A stretch of 64,000 nucleotides of DNA from Polytrichum commune (GCA_950295325.1 OX485807.1:47832440-47896439); one strand, 5' to 3'. Shown: positions 32,891 to 44,570, numbered from the stretch's first letter. Notes: generated by a model not told the origin, from the letters alone. Made by a program: numbers and translations.

Positions 32891-33565
32891 CACAGCATCG
32901 CTTCTTCCGCTTTCTGTTTCTGATTATCGTTTGGATATTGTCAACGATGTTGTTTTTCGGTCGATCTAGGGTTTTCCTTGTAGATCTGGAACTGGTTGCA
33001 CAGATGATGCATCCTTGTGCGGTTCACTATGAACGTAGAGAACGTGAAGGGAACTTCACAGAAGCACGAAGCGCGAAGGAGGAGAGGAAGCACGGAGAAT
33101 TCCAAAAGTGCTCATGTTTTCAATTTCACTTCTTGCACAAGATGAGGCCGTCGCATCTCCACGAGCTGCATTGTTGAAGGAAGCACCAGAAGTTGCAGAT
33201 CTTGCTGGAGCTTTGCAGTTTTTAAAATTTCAGCCGCAATCTGATTTGCAGTAAGTCCTCCAACATGGCAGGTTTGGTGGGCTCAGACACCAAACCTGAA
33301 TGAATGATGTGATGAGCTTTGTTTAAGTCAAGTCTTATGGAGGAAGTTTCTTGATATTTTCAGTTTAGGGTTTTCTGTAGTTGCTGTCTTCGGTGTTCCA
33401 TATCTGCAGATCGCCAATCTCAACTATGGGAATTTATGTTTGGGTATTAAAGGTGATTATGTGCTCTCCTTATAGTAGGCTATAGCTCATTTTCATAGGC
33501 ATGTGGATGTGCATGTGTACATATATGTAATTACTTATATGCTTATTTTTCTAATTGTATGGCAG

Positions 33566-34881
33566 AGAGTGAGGTGGTGTGCTCTACAATACGGCCCACA
33601 TACAGGCTATCCTACGACAATGTGGCTGAACTCCTGGTAATGCATGCTGAGGAAGAGGCTGAGTTGTACTTGCTCGCCGAGGTTGCCAAGTTACGACGAT
33701 AGTGGCGAACAGCTCAGGCAATCACACTTCTGGACAAATTGGAGGGCCATTTAAATTGGTGGAGGCTTAATGCTGGATGTACAAATGCATCGTAATGGGC
33801 CTCATTATGCCATAGAGAAGGAATGTGATGGCTTTTTTTGATTCTGTAACAGGGTGCTATAGATGCAACAGCTCCTGAGGCCAACATAAAAGTAACATAT
33901 GGAGACACCCTGAGCCATTAATACAAATGTCAGTGGTAAACCAAGGAGGGTCTGCAGCCCGATTAGTCTCGGAGTTGATGATTGCATGTGGAGAGGCATT
34001 GACAGCTTTTGGTGAACAGAAAAATATTTCTCTACCTCACAGGGGTCAGTCATCTCGGGAGATCCCAAGAGATGAAATAGAGAGTATTCCAGAAGGACCC
34101 TCCCGGCTATTCCAATAAGAAGGTATCTGGGGCGTGCAGATATGAGCTTCACAAAACCCATCATGCATGCAGCTCTGGGTGTTTTAGGATATGTTGAATT
34201 TACATCACCAATACGCCGTTACAGCGATCTCTTAGCTCATTATCAGGTCAGTGATATGTGCTTATTCTGAAACATCACAAAGCACTAATACAGTAGCATG
34301 TCCATATTCTTGAGTGTTGGTCAGTAAATAAGAGGTGGTTATAATGTAAGGCTTAGAGGGACAGGTGTAATAGAAGTTTATTTTCCAAATGACAGATGCG
34401 TGGACTCTCCATTAGTGTTTACTATGAGACTTACATGATATTGACAACTTAAAGTCCTTGGATTTGGCGTGAACTGGATTTGTAAAGTTCTTTTTGCTAG
34501 ATGAGGTTGGTTGGGCTGATATGTCATGATTGAATGCAGTTGCCTCTTGCATAATGAGTGTGATTGAGATTTGGTTGCTCCTACAGCAACATGATAGGTA
34601 TTGTTGGCAGTTGTTCCTTGTGAGATTGGTGCAAAACATATTGAAGTATGCCTTTTATTTACAGGTGAAGGCAGTTTTACGGGGTGAGCTTCCTCCTTTT
34701 TCAAGTGCTTATGTAGAGGCAGTGATGGCAGTGGTGAATCTGCAAAGCGCGCAAGCTGCAAAGCTCAAGTACACGTTATTGGGGAATAGAGTACCTCCGC
34801 CGGCAGCCACAAGGAATGCACTTCCAGGCATTGGTGCTTCAATTTTTGAAAGAACAAGAGCCTGTCATTCTGATTGAAGAG
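33566..34881 (+). pseudogene. RNase II/R (RNB-domain) exoribonuclease pseudogene, introns retained
   Basis: Three exons match the C-terminal half of the RNB catalytic domain of plant organellar RNase II/R (RNR1 type), which trims 3' ends of chloroplast or mitochondrial RNAs. Exon 33566-33717 holds TIRPTYRLSYDNVAELL and EEEAELYLLAEVAKLRR. Exon 33853-34246 holds ARLVSELMIACGEALTAFG, ISLPHRGQ, GYVEFTSPIRRYSDLLAHYQ. Exon 34665-34881 holds VKAVLRGELPPFSSAY and ALVLQFLKEQEPVILIEE. It is broken by a TAG after LRR (33699-33701) and frame changes near 33905, near 34105 and near 34825. The first intron begins GC instead of GT. The FTSPIRRYSDL block is kept. The N-terminal half is missing, except possibly a weak remnant at 33000-33240, and no S1-like C-terminal domain follows. 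Retained introns show it arose by DNA duplication, not retroposition. Confidence 0.85.
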
Positions 34882-35124
34882 GTATGTTGTGGTGCATTTC
34901 ACATGATTACAAGACAAAGATCTAACAATATATTTGGGAAGAACTCATCATATATGCCAAGGCAGTGTGGGAATGTGTTACCAAACAAATTAAGATCAGC
35001 AGCTTCTCAGCTGCGGCCATGCCTCAGGTTTTCGACAAATGTGGGGAGCTAGGAATGTCCTTTGTAGGAGGCACAACTTACATATTGAATGGAATTGGAA
35101 GTGACAATGTAGGTAGGTAGGCTG

Positions 35125-35362
35125 GCTCTCTTATGGTAGGTTTCTTGGTGGCTTGGGGGTTGTCCTTGGCAGGTGGGGTGGGGGTAGTCCTTGGCATGGT
35201 GGGTCTGACGGGTTGTCCGTGGTGGGGGTCGGTTTTTTTACTTATGTGGCGGTGTTTTGTGTCCGAGGGGCCCGGCCTCCCCTGTTGTGGGTGCATTTTC
35301 TTGGTTCTTAATGCATTGGCGTTGACTTTATTTGCCTTCTGTCTCAAAAAAGAAAAAGAAAA
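35125..35362 (+). repeat. GT-rich fragment ending in an A-rich tail, possible retroposon
   Basis: The strand is abruptly G/T-rich (TGGTGGGTCTGACGG, GTGGGGGTCGG) and ends in CAAAAAAGAAAAAGAAAAA. The sharp boundaries and A-rich tail suggest an inserted retroposed sequence downstream of the RNase II pseudogene. No family or target-site duplication was identified. Confidence 0.4.
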
Positions 35363-36675
35363 ATGATAATATCATCATATTATGGAGTGCCATAATAGTG
35401 AGGGACAACAGTACTTTACAGACCAATTTTGAGCTAGATACAGGTTCGATGCACAGACAGCAGGAAAGACAACTGGTTATAGGGAATGGCACTGTTCATG
35501 TGTTGTGCTATTATGATTCTGCAACTGCTCCCACAGTGATATAATAATTAAAATATAGAGACTGGTTTCCTACCGACGATTGCTATAGTGGACAAATCGT
35601 GAAGAAGTCATCCTCGGACCTCTCTGATATATTAGTGTTACATGCAAATATATAATATAGGGTGCGGTATTCCCAATGAAGCTTGGCCCATCATGGTTGG
35701 GGATATGTGATATCATATGGAACGTTTGAGTGGTGTGGAGTACAAAGGTTTGCCCTACCAAAAACAAATGGTATGCCAACATACAGCTCATACCCAGTCT
35801 AACAGAATTTTTCGAAGTATGTGTCCTAATAGGGCATCTCTTGCAGTCTGGTCCAGTAATTCCGCCAAATAAGTTCTGCAGCAGGGCCGAGGTTTTACAG
35901 GATTCGTAATTTTTCGATGAGTAGCAGCACGGCAAGTCGGCCATCCAGTCGGCAAGTGCAAATTTGTCCCTTGCTCACCGAGTGATGCGCAGCACCTCCG
36001 AGAACAGTAGTGAGGATAAAAATACAGAATGGCGGAGTTGTTGACCCCGGCATATCTTGTGATTTCGCTGAGCTGAAATGTCGCGATGCTGGAGTTGGAA
36101 GAATGCCGTGGTTGATGCTGTTCTGCTGGGTCCTTGTTTTTCCGAAGAACACGCACCTGCCAATACACCAAGCGAGGAGCTTATTGGCCCAGCTGCCGGA
36201 GATGCTCTTATGTGTGCCACTTTTTAGAAACACCTGTAAAACGAGTGGCGGAGAGATGGGGACACTTGTATTCAGTATCTCATTGAATTTGAAGCTTTCT
36301 CTTGGTTCCTTGATAGTGTTCTGTTTTTGGACAGTCCAGCAGAATGCTACCTGCTCCCCATTTCTCGCGCATTACTGCTGCTACTCTGTGACCTAACAAC
36401 TTTCCGTCTGTGCACTAACAGATTCTTGAGTGTTTCAGGTCACTCTTCTGCAGAGAGCCAAAATTTGAATGCAGAAAGTGAGTATGTACACCACACCGAA
36501 TGACTTCAAAACCTTGGCAGCCTTCAGAACCCTCATCTTGTTGGGCTGCTTGCAAGAGGCTTTCATATTTATACTGGGGTAAGCTGCACCACATCGTGCG
36601 GTCTAAGGCTGTTGAATAAGTCTGATTCTTTTTCTTTGAAAATTGATGGTGTCATTAAAAATAACTGAAAGAAAA
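35363..36675. other. Intergenic, no supported gene
   Basis: A 128-codon frame at 36010-36396 has no recognisable motif and overlaps equally long open frames on the opposite strand, so it is not called. Confidence 0.4.
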
Positions 36676-36715
36676 AATTCCACGTACCAGTTCTTAAAGG
36701 CAGGTACGTGGAATT
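36676..36715. repeat. 13-bp inverted repeat (potential hairpin)
   Basis: AATTCCACGTACC at 36676-36688 is exactly reverse-complemented at 36703-36715, separated by 14 nt. It lies 39 bp before the G-rich minisatellite and ~400 bp upstream of the membrane protein start. The arms contain a CACGT core, which is also the core of plant G-box elements. Confidence 0.6.
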
Positions 36716-36754
36716 CAAAAGCATAGGAATATTTCCACTTGAAGGAATCCGTCT

Positions 36755-36962
36755 GGGGGATTTCCAGTTTGGGGGATTCTGGGGGATTTCCAGTTTGGGG
36801 GATTCTGGGGGATTTCCAGTTTGGGGGATTCTGGGGGATTTCCAGTTTGGGGGATTCTGGGGGATTTCCTGTTTGGAGGATTCTGGAGGATTTTGAGTTT
36901 GGGGGAGTTTGGGGGATTCCGAGTTTGGGGGATTCTGGGGGGATTCAAGTTTGGGGGATTCT
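36755..36962 (+). repeat. Minisatellite, 8 units of 26 bp, G-rich
   Basis: Units begin at 36755, 36781, 36807, 36833, 36859, 36885, 36911 and 36937. The consensus is GGGGGATTTCCAGTTT followed by GGGGGATTCT. The first four units are identical and the later four carry a few changes. Each unit has two runs of four to five G, so the array could form G-quadruplexes. The array is free of stops in all three plus frames, which creates spurious Gly/Phe/Trp-rich open frames. Confidence 0.95.
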
Positions 36963-37121
36963 GGAGAAGTTCAGTTGCAGTAGTCAACGTTATCAGAGAG
37001 AAAAATTAAACATTGTTCTTGCACCAATTGTCAATGAAAGTCTGGTTTCTATATAATGACGGGCTTCAAAAAGCCCGAAGCAAAAATATCTGACCCTCTC
37101 CTAATATAATTGGACATTCTT

Positions 37122-39176
37122 ATGGGTGCAGAAGCAGGACCAGTGGGCGCTTTGGGACCTTTCACTTTGAACATCCCTTCATGGCAGTTGGTCGCATTTG
37201 GCCTGGCTCTCGTCAGCTTGTTCGTGCACATCTGCACTCTATGGAGAGCTTCGTATTCCCTGAGAACCTTGATTGGTTTGTCTGGTTTGTCCTTGTTTCT
37301 AGCTTCGATTACTGCCTCCGAACTTGCATCCCAGGATAACACAGGTGTGCAGCAATTGCTATGGTGCTTGTGCACAAGCATACTGACAGATAACTACGAC
37401 CCCAACACAGATGCCAATGCGTGGAAGCGTGTCATGTGGATGCTTTCCACGTGGTTGCAATTGGGGCTTATGTATAAGAGGACTTGTGTGGCCTCATCAA
37501 CAATACAGCAGGTCTTGTTTAAAGCTGTTGTGGTTCTGAAAGGTATGAAGCTTCATTTCTTACATGGATGGCATTGTAGTAGCTGGGACGAGACCAAAGA
37601 CGACTCCAAGACACAATGTGAGCATCTGGCAGCGTCTGCGACCTGGCTAGAGGTAGATTGGAGTCCATATCTGGAACGAGTTAAGGTCACTTCAGCCATC
37701 AACGGCACAATTGTAGGAGACAATGCCTTCTACTGGAGGTCATTGCTTGAGGGGAAGCCTCGACGTGCTACTCCAGAGGGCGTCACCAACGGACGAGATT
37801 GCTGTGACATAGCTGTTAAGTTTTTACGTACGCCAAGCCCAGTTGTTCCTGCTGTGGCCTTCAGCATCAAGCGCCAGTTCAAGGCCAAGTTGGGCTCCAT
37901 GGCAACTCTTAGTGCCCTGTACTCCTATTTAGCAATAAGTGAAATGGCCTTAGCTTTCAGCATCATAACCCTAATGGCGTGGGAATGGAGGAAGCAAGAG
38001 AAGAGAACTTTACCTGCAGGTATGTGCTTGGCAGTGTGGTGCCTTGAGCTAGTTTATCACGAGTTCACCTGTGAACGTGCGTTCCACCTAGAGGAGGAAG
38101 TACATGAACAATACTCTGAAACATGTAGGTCAAGAAACCTTGGTCCCAGTCTATGGGAAGCACAACGGCGGACCTGCCTTGTGATCACAGATCTCATTCT
38201 GGGGAGCCTTGCTGAAGCTGTCGTGACAGGGTTGGCAAGCATTGGCAAGGGCGCGAACTTGTGGGCAAAGTTGTCGAGCAACAACGCAATGCAGCAATTG
38301 GGTGCGGCGCTCCGTTTGTTCATCGCCATGTGCATCGTCATGCCCATGGCCATACTTAGAACCGGGAGAAAATATCTCCATGATTGGTGGAATGGATTGT
38401 GGGAAAGGGCACCCAAGAAGCACACTTGGAGTACAGGCAATAAGCAAATACTGAAGTGCATCACAAACTTACAAGGGTTACAAGATTTGGTGACAAGATA
38501 TCCTGATGAAATGTCAATTGTGCAGGGAATTATGTATCCCTCCATTTCGGGCACAATTGGAAGTAGTGTGGAAACGCCAACCTCTGCTCCCGTGACTTGT
38601 TACTCATTGACTGCGCCAGAAGCAGTTTTCTTCTCACAGCTATTAGGTCAGACCGCTGCAGCTTTGAGTTTGGCGAGTGAAAATGAAGAGCTTCGAAGTT
38701 TGTTGCATGTTTGGAGGTGGACATCTAAAGCTTTCAAAGATGGCATGGTTGACTCGTCGTGGTTATCTCCCAACATAAGCAGAGCAATGTGGCATGCTGC
38801 TACGTTGGAGCAAGCTGGAGAATGGCAGACAGCACTTTTAGAAGTACGAGGAGTAATGGTTGGAGATATCAACCCATCTGCACAATCCTCATCATCTTTG
38901 AAAGATGAGTCCAGGGCTAGTGGGAAGGGTTTAGCAAGCTTGGAAGCTGCCCTTCGAGCTGCGAGGCATATGATTGCCCAACTAGATTCAGAACCCCAAC
39001 ATAGTAAAAAGGCGGAATTGACAATGCGAGCAGGACTCTTTGCAGTGGTGGCGTTTTGTCAAAATTGGGGAGGGCCTGAAATGGTTGCGGTGCCGGGGCC
39101 TTTAGAGCATGAAAGCTTAATGGCTTGCTTTAAATCTCCTGCATTAATGGCTCATTGTCTGTCCCAAAATGGATGA
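37122..39176 (+). CDS. Membrane protein of unknown function, 684 aa, intronless
   Basis: I chose the ATG at 37122 (MGAEAGPVGALGPF); only a TTG lies upstream in frame. The frame is open to TGA at 39174-39176. I do not recognise the family. Predicted membrane segments by hydrophobicity lie at residues ~22-41, 47-66, 261-287, 297-316, 349-373 and 392-411. Between the first pair and the third lies a ~195-residue Trp/Cys-rich polar loop (HGWHCSSWDETKDD, DNAFYWRSLLEGKPRR). After the last segment comes a ~270-residue soluble region predicted mostly helical, rich in Ala/Leu/Glu (TLEQAGEWQTALLEVRG, LEAALRAARHMIAQL). Balanced codon use and lack of stops over 2 kb argue for a real gene. The nearest upstream feature is the G-rich minisatellite. 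It is probably an integral membrane protein, and could be lineage-specific. Confidence 0.8.
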   Translation: MGAEAGPVGALGPFTLNIPSWQLVAFGLALVSLFVHICTLWRASYSLRTLIGLSGLSLFLASITASELASQDNTGVQQLLWCLCTSILTDNYDPNTDANAWKRVMWMLSTWLQLGLMYKRTCVASSTIQQVLFKAVVVLKGMKLHFLHGWHCSSWDETKDDSKTQCEHLAASATWLEVDWSPYLERVKVTSAINGTIVGDNAFYWRSLLEGKPRRATPEGVTNGRDCCDIAVKFLRTPSPVVPAVAFSIKRQFKAKLGSMATLSALYSYLAISEMALAFSIITLMAWEWRKQEKRTLPAGMCLAVWCLELVYHEFTCERAFHLEEEVHEQYSETCRSRNLGPSLWEAQRRTCLVITDLILGSLAEAVVTGLASIGKGANLWAKLSSNNAMQQLGAALRLFIAMCIVMPMAILRTGRKYLHDWWNGLWERAPKKHTWSTGNKQILKCITNLQGLQDLVTRYPDEMSIVQGIMYPSISGTIGSSVETPTSAPVTCYSLTAPEAVFFSQLLGQTAAALSLASENEELRSLLHVWRWTSKAFKDGMVDSSWLSPNISRAMWHAATLEQAGEWQTALLEVRGVMVGDINPSAQSSSSLKDESRASGKGLASLEAALRAARHMIAQLDSEPQHSKKAELTMRAGLFAVVAFCQNWGGPEMVAVPGPLEHESLMACFKSPALMAHCLSQNG

Positions 39177-41530
39177 AAATCACAGCGCTCGTTACTGGTC
39201 GTCTTCATGCAATGCTGTTTGTAAAAAACACCTAGGGTTTTGTTTCTTCCTCGAGTCCCTTGTGTTTTGGGTAACTTTTTTTTGAAGCTCCTCCTTGTTG
39301 AAGCCTATGGTAACAAATTCCAGCAAGTACGTCTTGTCGTAGTTGGTTTAGGATCTCCTTTGTAGAGTTTCCTTTGTAGTTGCTTTAGGATCAGGGGTGG
39401 CCATGATCAGGGGTTTCGATTTTCTTGGCTGAAAGTCTTACGGTTGTTTTGAAAGCGGTTTAGGATTTAGAGTTTTTGTGTGTGGCTTATGATTGATTTT
39501 CGCTTCTGTTGGGGTGGCCGTGTTGGTGTTTATGGATGGCATGGAGTTGCTGCACAAGTTTTGGGTTTTGAATAAGCCGATGCCTGATTGCCTTCGTATG
39601 AGCTCTTTTGCACGTAGTGGACCTCTGCATTCCGTTTACACTTCAAATCAGGCTGGCTGTGAGAATATTTTGTTCGTTATGATGATGGTTCGGTTGACAA
39701 TGTGGGAGTTTGGGTAACCCCTACTCTTAGATCTTGATGTTTGCATTTTTTTGGGTCATAAATCTCTTGTTTCTTTGGTGCATGATTGGACACTAAGGTA
39801 TGAGACATGGTTACATAATTTTGTTTTGTTATGCATATCCTAAATCCATTTGTATAGACTTGTAGAGAACCACATGACTTCTTCATAGCTGCAATAGTTG
39901 CGTTTTATTTTTGTGTTTGGGTCGGACTTTTACGGAGCGGGTATTGTATATGTGAACACATGCTCACTCTTGTTACGTTTCCACTCTTGTGAACACAAGT
40001 TTTTATATATATTTATATATTTATATATTTTTAAATTCATGAAGGTTATATTCTATGGACTGTAAAATTGTAAATTTCAAAAAATAAAAATAAACTCCAT
40101 TATGCTTAGGTATCCTTATGTTCGTTATCGTTTTGCAATTGTATGATATCATTCAGGTTATGGTCTTGGAGTGACATGCATCATGTTGTCACACTTCTTC
40201 TATGATGTGGTTAACGATACACATATTTTGCACAAGTTAAGATTTGTTTTGGTAAGTTCAAGTCTTTCCACAGTGTGATAAGTTTTTGCACTTAGTTTTT
40301 TCAATGGTATGTATGTGTTATGTTTTATTGTTGCCATGTTTTTTCCCACCACTTTTGCATTGTATACACTTTTAAATTTTAAAAAATAAATTAAAAAGAA
40401 TGTAGACTACAAAAAATTACAAAGACATGAGTAATATACGTAATGGTAGGGTGCAAAAGAAAGGGCCATTTTAGAGGATAAAGTAATTATAGGGAGATTT
40501 TAATTTGTGCCTTGGAGGTAAATAGCCCTTTCATTGCATGTGGTGTGCAAAATTCCTATAGAGTAACCTACCCGAGCCTTCTGCAGTATTTCTACTAAGC
40601 AGCTACAACACAATTTGCTCAAGAATACACGCTTCGAGCAAACAAATTCCTTGTTGGGAAAGAATTTTGAGCTTAAAGTGTGTATTCTTGAGGACAACCA
40701 ATGTACATTGGTTTGCAGGTGCTTGAGAAAATGCCTTTCAAAGGGTGTGTTCATAGAATAACACCCCTTGGTTATTACTTGCAAAATTGGTCGCCTTAAG
40801 CTATGGAAGCAGTTCCATGAAGGTGTATAAATGTTCTGGTGCTTTCATGAAGTTGTTAGTCACCAAGAGAGCTAACCCTAATCAACATAAAACTTTGACA
40901 TACCATGAGCACATCAAAGCAAAGATCACGAACTAGAGTAAACATTGGCAAAATTAAAAGCAAATTACTTGGACACCTGGGGTATCGTCTTCAACATTCT
41001 TCTCTTTGACCTCTTCTTTAGCCTCACATTAATCCTGTTTGGGCTTGTTTTCAACCTCAACTTCGAGTGCCTCCTCCTTTGATTGCGCCCCTATATTATC
41101 TTGGGGGCCCTCTGGGTGTTGGAAATTTGTGTCTTTGTCGTCCCTGTATGGTGAACTAGCTTGCCGTTTGTAATGGATATATTACTACCAAACAATAGTG
41201 ACAATGACATTGTTTTAGTCTATTTTATTGATGATATTGAGATGGATATCGTTTCTCTAGATTATACCCTTATTTTTTTTGTAATAATGATGTTACTCTT
41301 TGTCTTATTATAGATAGATTTTTGGATTGGGTTCCGATTAACAAAACCACACATGGAAGACTAAATAAGTGTCAGATTGGATTCTAAGTGTCACTATCAG
41401 GCTAATTGATAGATCACAATGACTTTAGAGTGAAATTGGAGTGTAAAACCTAAGTAAGACCTTGTGTAATGTGAAATTCATACAATTATGAGATCAAGGG
41501 GGGGGGGGTTATTAGGGTCACTCAGTGTAG
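39177..41530. other. 3' flank of the membrane protein gene and AT-rich DNA
   Basis: About the first 200 bp may be 3' UTR. A TTTATATATATTTATATATT simple repeat lies near 40003-40030. No other gene seen. Confidence 0.4.
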
Positions 41531-41534
41531 TGCA

Positions 41535-42245
41535 TATAATTGCGCAATCTCTCTCTTATAGCCAAGCATATTTTAGTAGTCACGACTTGCTATATCATGG
41601 GTGCTTTTTCAATGCAAGGAGTCATGTCTCATCGATAGTCTTTTTAGTAACGAGTAATCACATTTAATCAGGGCCAAGGGCACCCTAATATGAACAATAG
41701 TCTTGCCTTAATTAGTTGATAATTTAGTGGATCATGAAATTTAATAGTAACGACCATGCGGGTCACGACATTCATTAATTTATCTTAGATTTAATGAGGC
41801 AGTGAGACCATTGTCCTTACTTGGACCGATTGAAGGACTTCCCTTTGTAAGTTTCCGGAAGCATAGGCCATAGCATTTTACCATACATGCCTATGCCATG
41901 GTTCGTAAATCCTTTAATATGTATTTTAATGGGATTATTCATTTCATTGGTATTTATTGGCAATTCCCACACTTAATGGGTTAAATCTTTCTTGCAATGA
42001 ACTTTTGATTCTTCTAATCCTCAGGAGTTCATATTATATTGATGTGCTCATACTATGAGTCTATATCCTAAAAAACGTTGTTGATAAAATTAATTTAATG
42101 CAAAAGGCAATGGTCAAGTTAGATGACCATCAACTTATAGGGTAAGTAACTAAGTCTAAGAAATCTAGTTGCCTGAGTCTACGTGTAGGTAGCCATGTGT
42201 TAGATCAGTATACCGTGGTCAAGAGACAGGATGCAATAGTCAAGA
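41535..42245. repeat. Diverged copy 1 of an 'ATAGTCT' repeat region
   Basis: Contains CGATAGTCTTTTTAG, GGGCCAAGGGCACCCTAATA, CAATAGTCTTGCC and GGCCATAGCATT. These occur in an order and spacing resembling parts of 45500-45750 (AAGCCAAGGGCACTTTGATA, CTATAGTCTTTAG). A run of nine G is at about 41500-41508. Probably an old repeat of unknown type. Confidence 0.45.
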
Positions 42246-44380
42246 ACTTGGTACGTGTTATTTATTGAGGGTCCTTCCAGTCCTTCCTCTTATGGATGCT
42301 CTGCACTCGTTTTGCAATCGTTATGGCATAAACCCGACTCTGTGAGGTCTTTTCCTTTCTTTATCTACCACTTCTTGGTAGGTTCACCAGATCAAGGTCC
42401 GTCAGCAATTTCAGCCTTCTCATTTCATTGGATTTCCCATCTTGGCTTCGAAGATAATTGAATTATTTGATTTAGTTCTTATTAATTCCGTCTTTCAGAC
42501 CATTCCAAGAATTCATGCTTGTTTTTGCTCATAGTTTTCTCAAAGCTTCACATTCTAAAACTTGACTCCTGACAATGGTCCCTTGGACTGGAACATTCGA
42601 TCAACCTTTCATAGAATCTTAATTTTGAAAGATTTGCTCATAAGACTATTGAATGAAATTACTCTTGTTGTAGAGATGTATTCACTCAAAAGATTATCCA
42701 TCTTTCATTAACTATATGTCTTTTGCAAACAACCAAATACGATGTACACACGAAATCCATTTACTTGTTTCCGGGATCTTACACCCAATTCAATCAATCA
42801 CAGACTATGATGAGGAGTAATTTCTGATACATGCCATCCACTCAAGAATTTATGAGGGTTCCAGACAATCTGTTCGTTTCGCCACAACTTAAAGGACTCT
42901 AGTTCTTTGACCACGGGTTTCTCACCTTGATGTGTATTCAAACATTGGCCTTTATCCCCAGAAAATTGCAAGGATAACATTACTCTTCTCCCAAGAGTTT
43001 AAATAATTCGGCTAGTATACACTTTGAGTGGATTGTCACCACCTGAGTCAATTGCAAAGGAATCCCATGATTTCACAAGAAAATTAGGTTTTGTAAGCTT
43101 TCACTCGAACAAAATATTTTGACACAAAGATTTAAGGGTTTCACACCCCATTACTCAAATTCAACTTATGGCCCGACACTTCTCAAGAAAATTAGACGAA
43201 GATTCTCACAAAGACTCTTCTAGATAATCCAAACGCTTCACACCTTAGCGCATATCCAGACTGTAGTTCACAGAATCACGATTTCACACCTCAACACTTC
43301 TTCGAAAATAAGACAATGGCTTCCAAGAGCTTCCAAGATGATTGGTCACAATTATATATTACTTAAGAATAATGAGACTACAAAATGAAAGATACCCAAT
43401 TTCTGCAGTGAGATTATGGCACTCTTCACTTTGACTATGATAGAAATTCCCATTCTCTGCTCAAAAGAAAGTCTAACACTAGGCACTCGCTTCCAAGTTA
43501 TTCCATGACTAACTAATAATGGCCTACCAAAAGTTTTTTTGAGAGAACATCAGGAGACTCGGCTATCATGGCATGTGCATGTCCTTAGCCTAGCTTAGAA
43601 GGATTTTTAATTATTTTTTAAAATGTTTTTCCTGTTTCTTGATTTCCTACATGTCTATAGCCCCTCATTAACCCTTCTCAATAGTCAAGGCATCTGCTTT
43701 AGTAATTACTAATCCAATTTTGATTTAGAAATCACTAACTCCCAGGTGTCTTCACTCTATAGGGGACTCAAGATAATATTTGAATTTGAATTTCATAAAG
43801 ATTGAAAGATTGAACTAATCTAACCTAAAAGTTGGATTACACTTATTATTGATGTTTTTTTAAAGGAAAATCCCAAACCATGAGTTTCATATTGTTGTAG
43901 TGGTTTTAGAACATACATGTGATTGTCTTTCAATTTTTGTCTTCACATTTGGTGGGTCTATGGCCGAGGTCAACAATATTTGTTACTATGATCATTCCAT
44001 ACGGTATTACAAACCATTGTAGTATGTCAAGATATCGTGGGTGCTAATGAAAATCTTTTAAGTTCAATGTATGTCCCGCCCTCTCATGTCAATAGCCATG
44101 GTCATCATTTTTGGACTTTGTTGGCGGGTACATATCATATGGTTGGATTTTGTTGCCTAGTGGTATGGAGGTTGTTGTGATGTGGGCAAGTTAGTATTTA
44201 AACATAGACATTTACACGTGTGATTGTTATTCCAAGTATGCACGTAGATGGATAAAAAGTATGATGTTGTATCAACCATGTTTTAGTTAATTATTTAGTT
44301 GAGAATTGGTCTTGAGTTCAAGACCGGGATGCTTGGTAGGAAGGATTTGGTAGGGAGGACTTAAAGGTTAGGGAAGGATA
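42246..44380. other. Intergenic, with weak periodic 'TTTCACA..' phrases
   Basis: Between about 43060 and 43330 phrases like GATTTCACA, GTTTCACACC, GCTTCACACC and TTCTC(A/G)A-GAAAAT recur irregularly, suggesting a degraded tandem repeat. No gene recognised. Confidence 0.35.
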
Positions 44381-44382
44381 GG

Positions 44383-44570
44383 ACTTACCAACGGCGGCAA
44401 CTGTCACCTAGCTGGTTAGGGTTCCTAAATGCCCTAAACCTAATGGTTTCCTTTCGGCCGAAGGGTTATGAAAGGTTAGGGTTTACTAACGTGGCCTTTA
44501 CCTAGTCACTTAGGGGTCTTTGATGCCCTAAACCCAAAGGTTTCCTATTGGCCGAAGGGGCAAGAGAGAA
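44383..44570 (+). repeat. Two-copy tandem duplication, ~94-bp period
   Basis: ATGCCCTAAACC at 44429 and 44523, GGTTTCCT and GGCCGAAGGG recur 94 bp apart, together with the preceding ACC-TAG-T---TTAGGG phrase. Identity is moderate. Confidence 0.65.

Noticed and set aside
35078-35347. Pro/Thr-rich minus-strand frame
   Set aside because: It is antisense to a G/T-rich insertion with an A-rich tail; no domain.
36708-37056. Gly/Phe/Trp-rich repeat proteins on plus strand and Pro/Asn-rich on minus
   Set aside because: They are readings of the 26-bp minisatellite, open in several frames without any start or conservation signal.
38057-38872. Minus-strand frames of 64-165 codons
   Set aside because: They are shadows of the intact 684-aa plus-strand gene.
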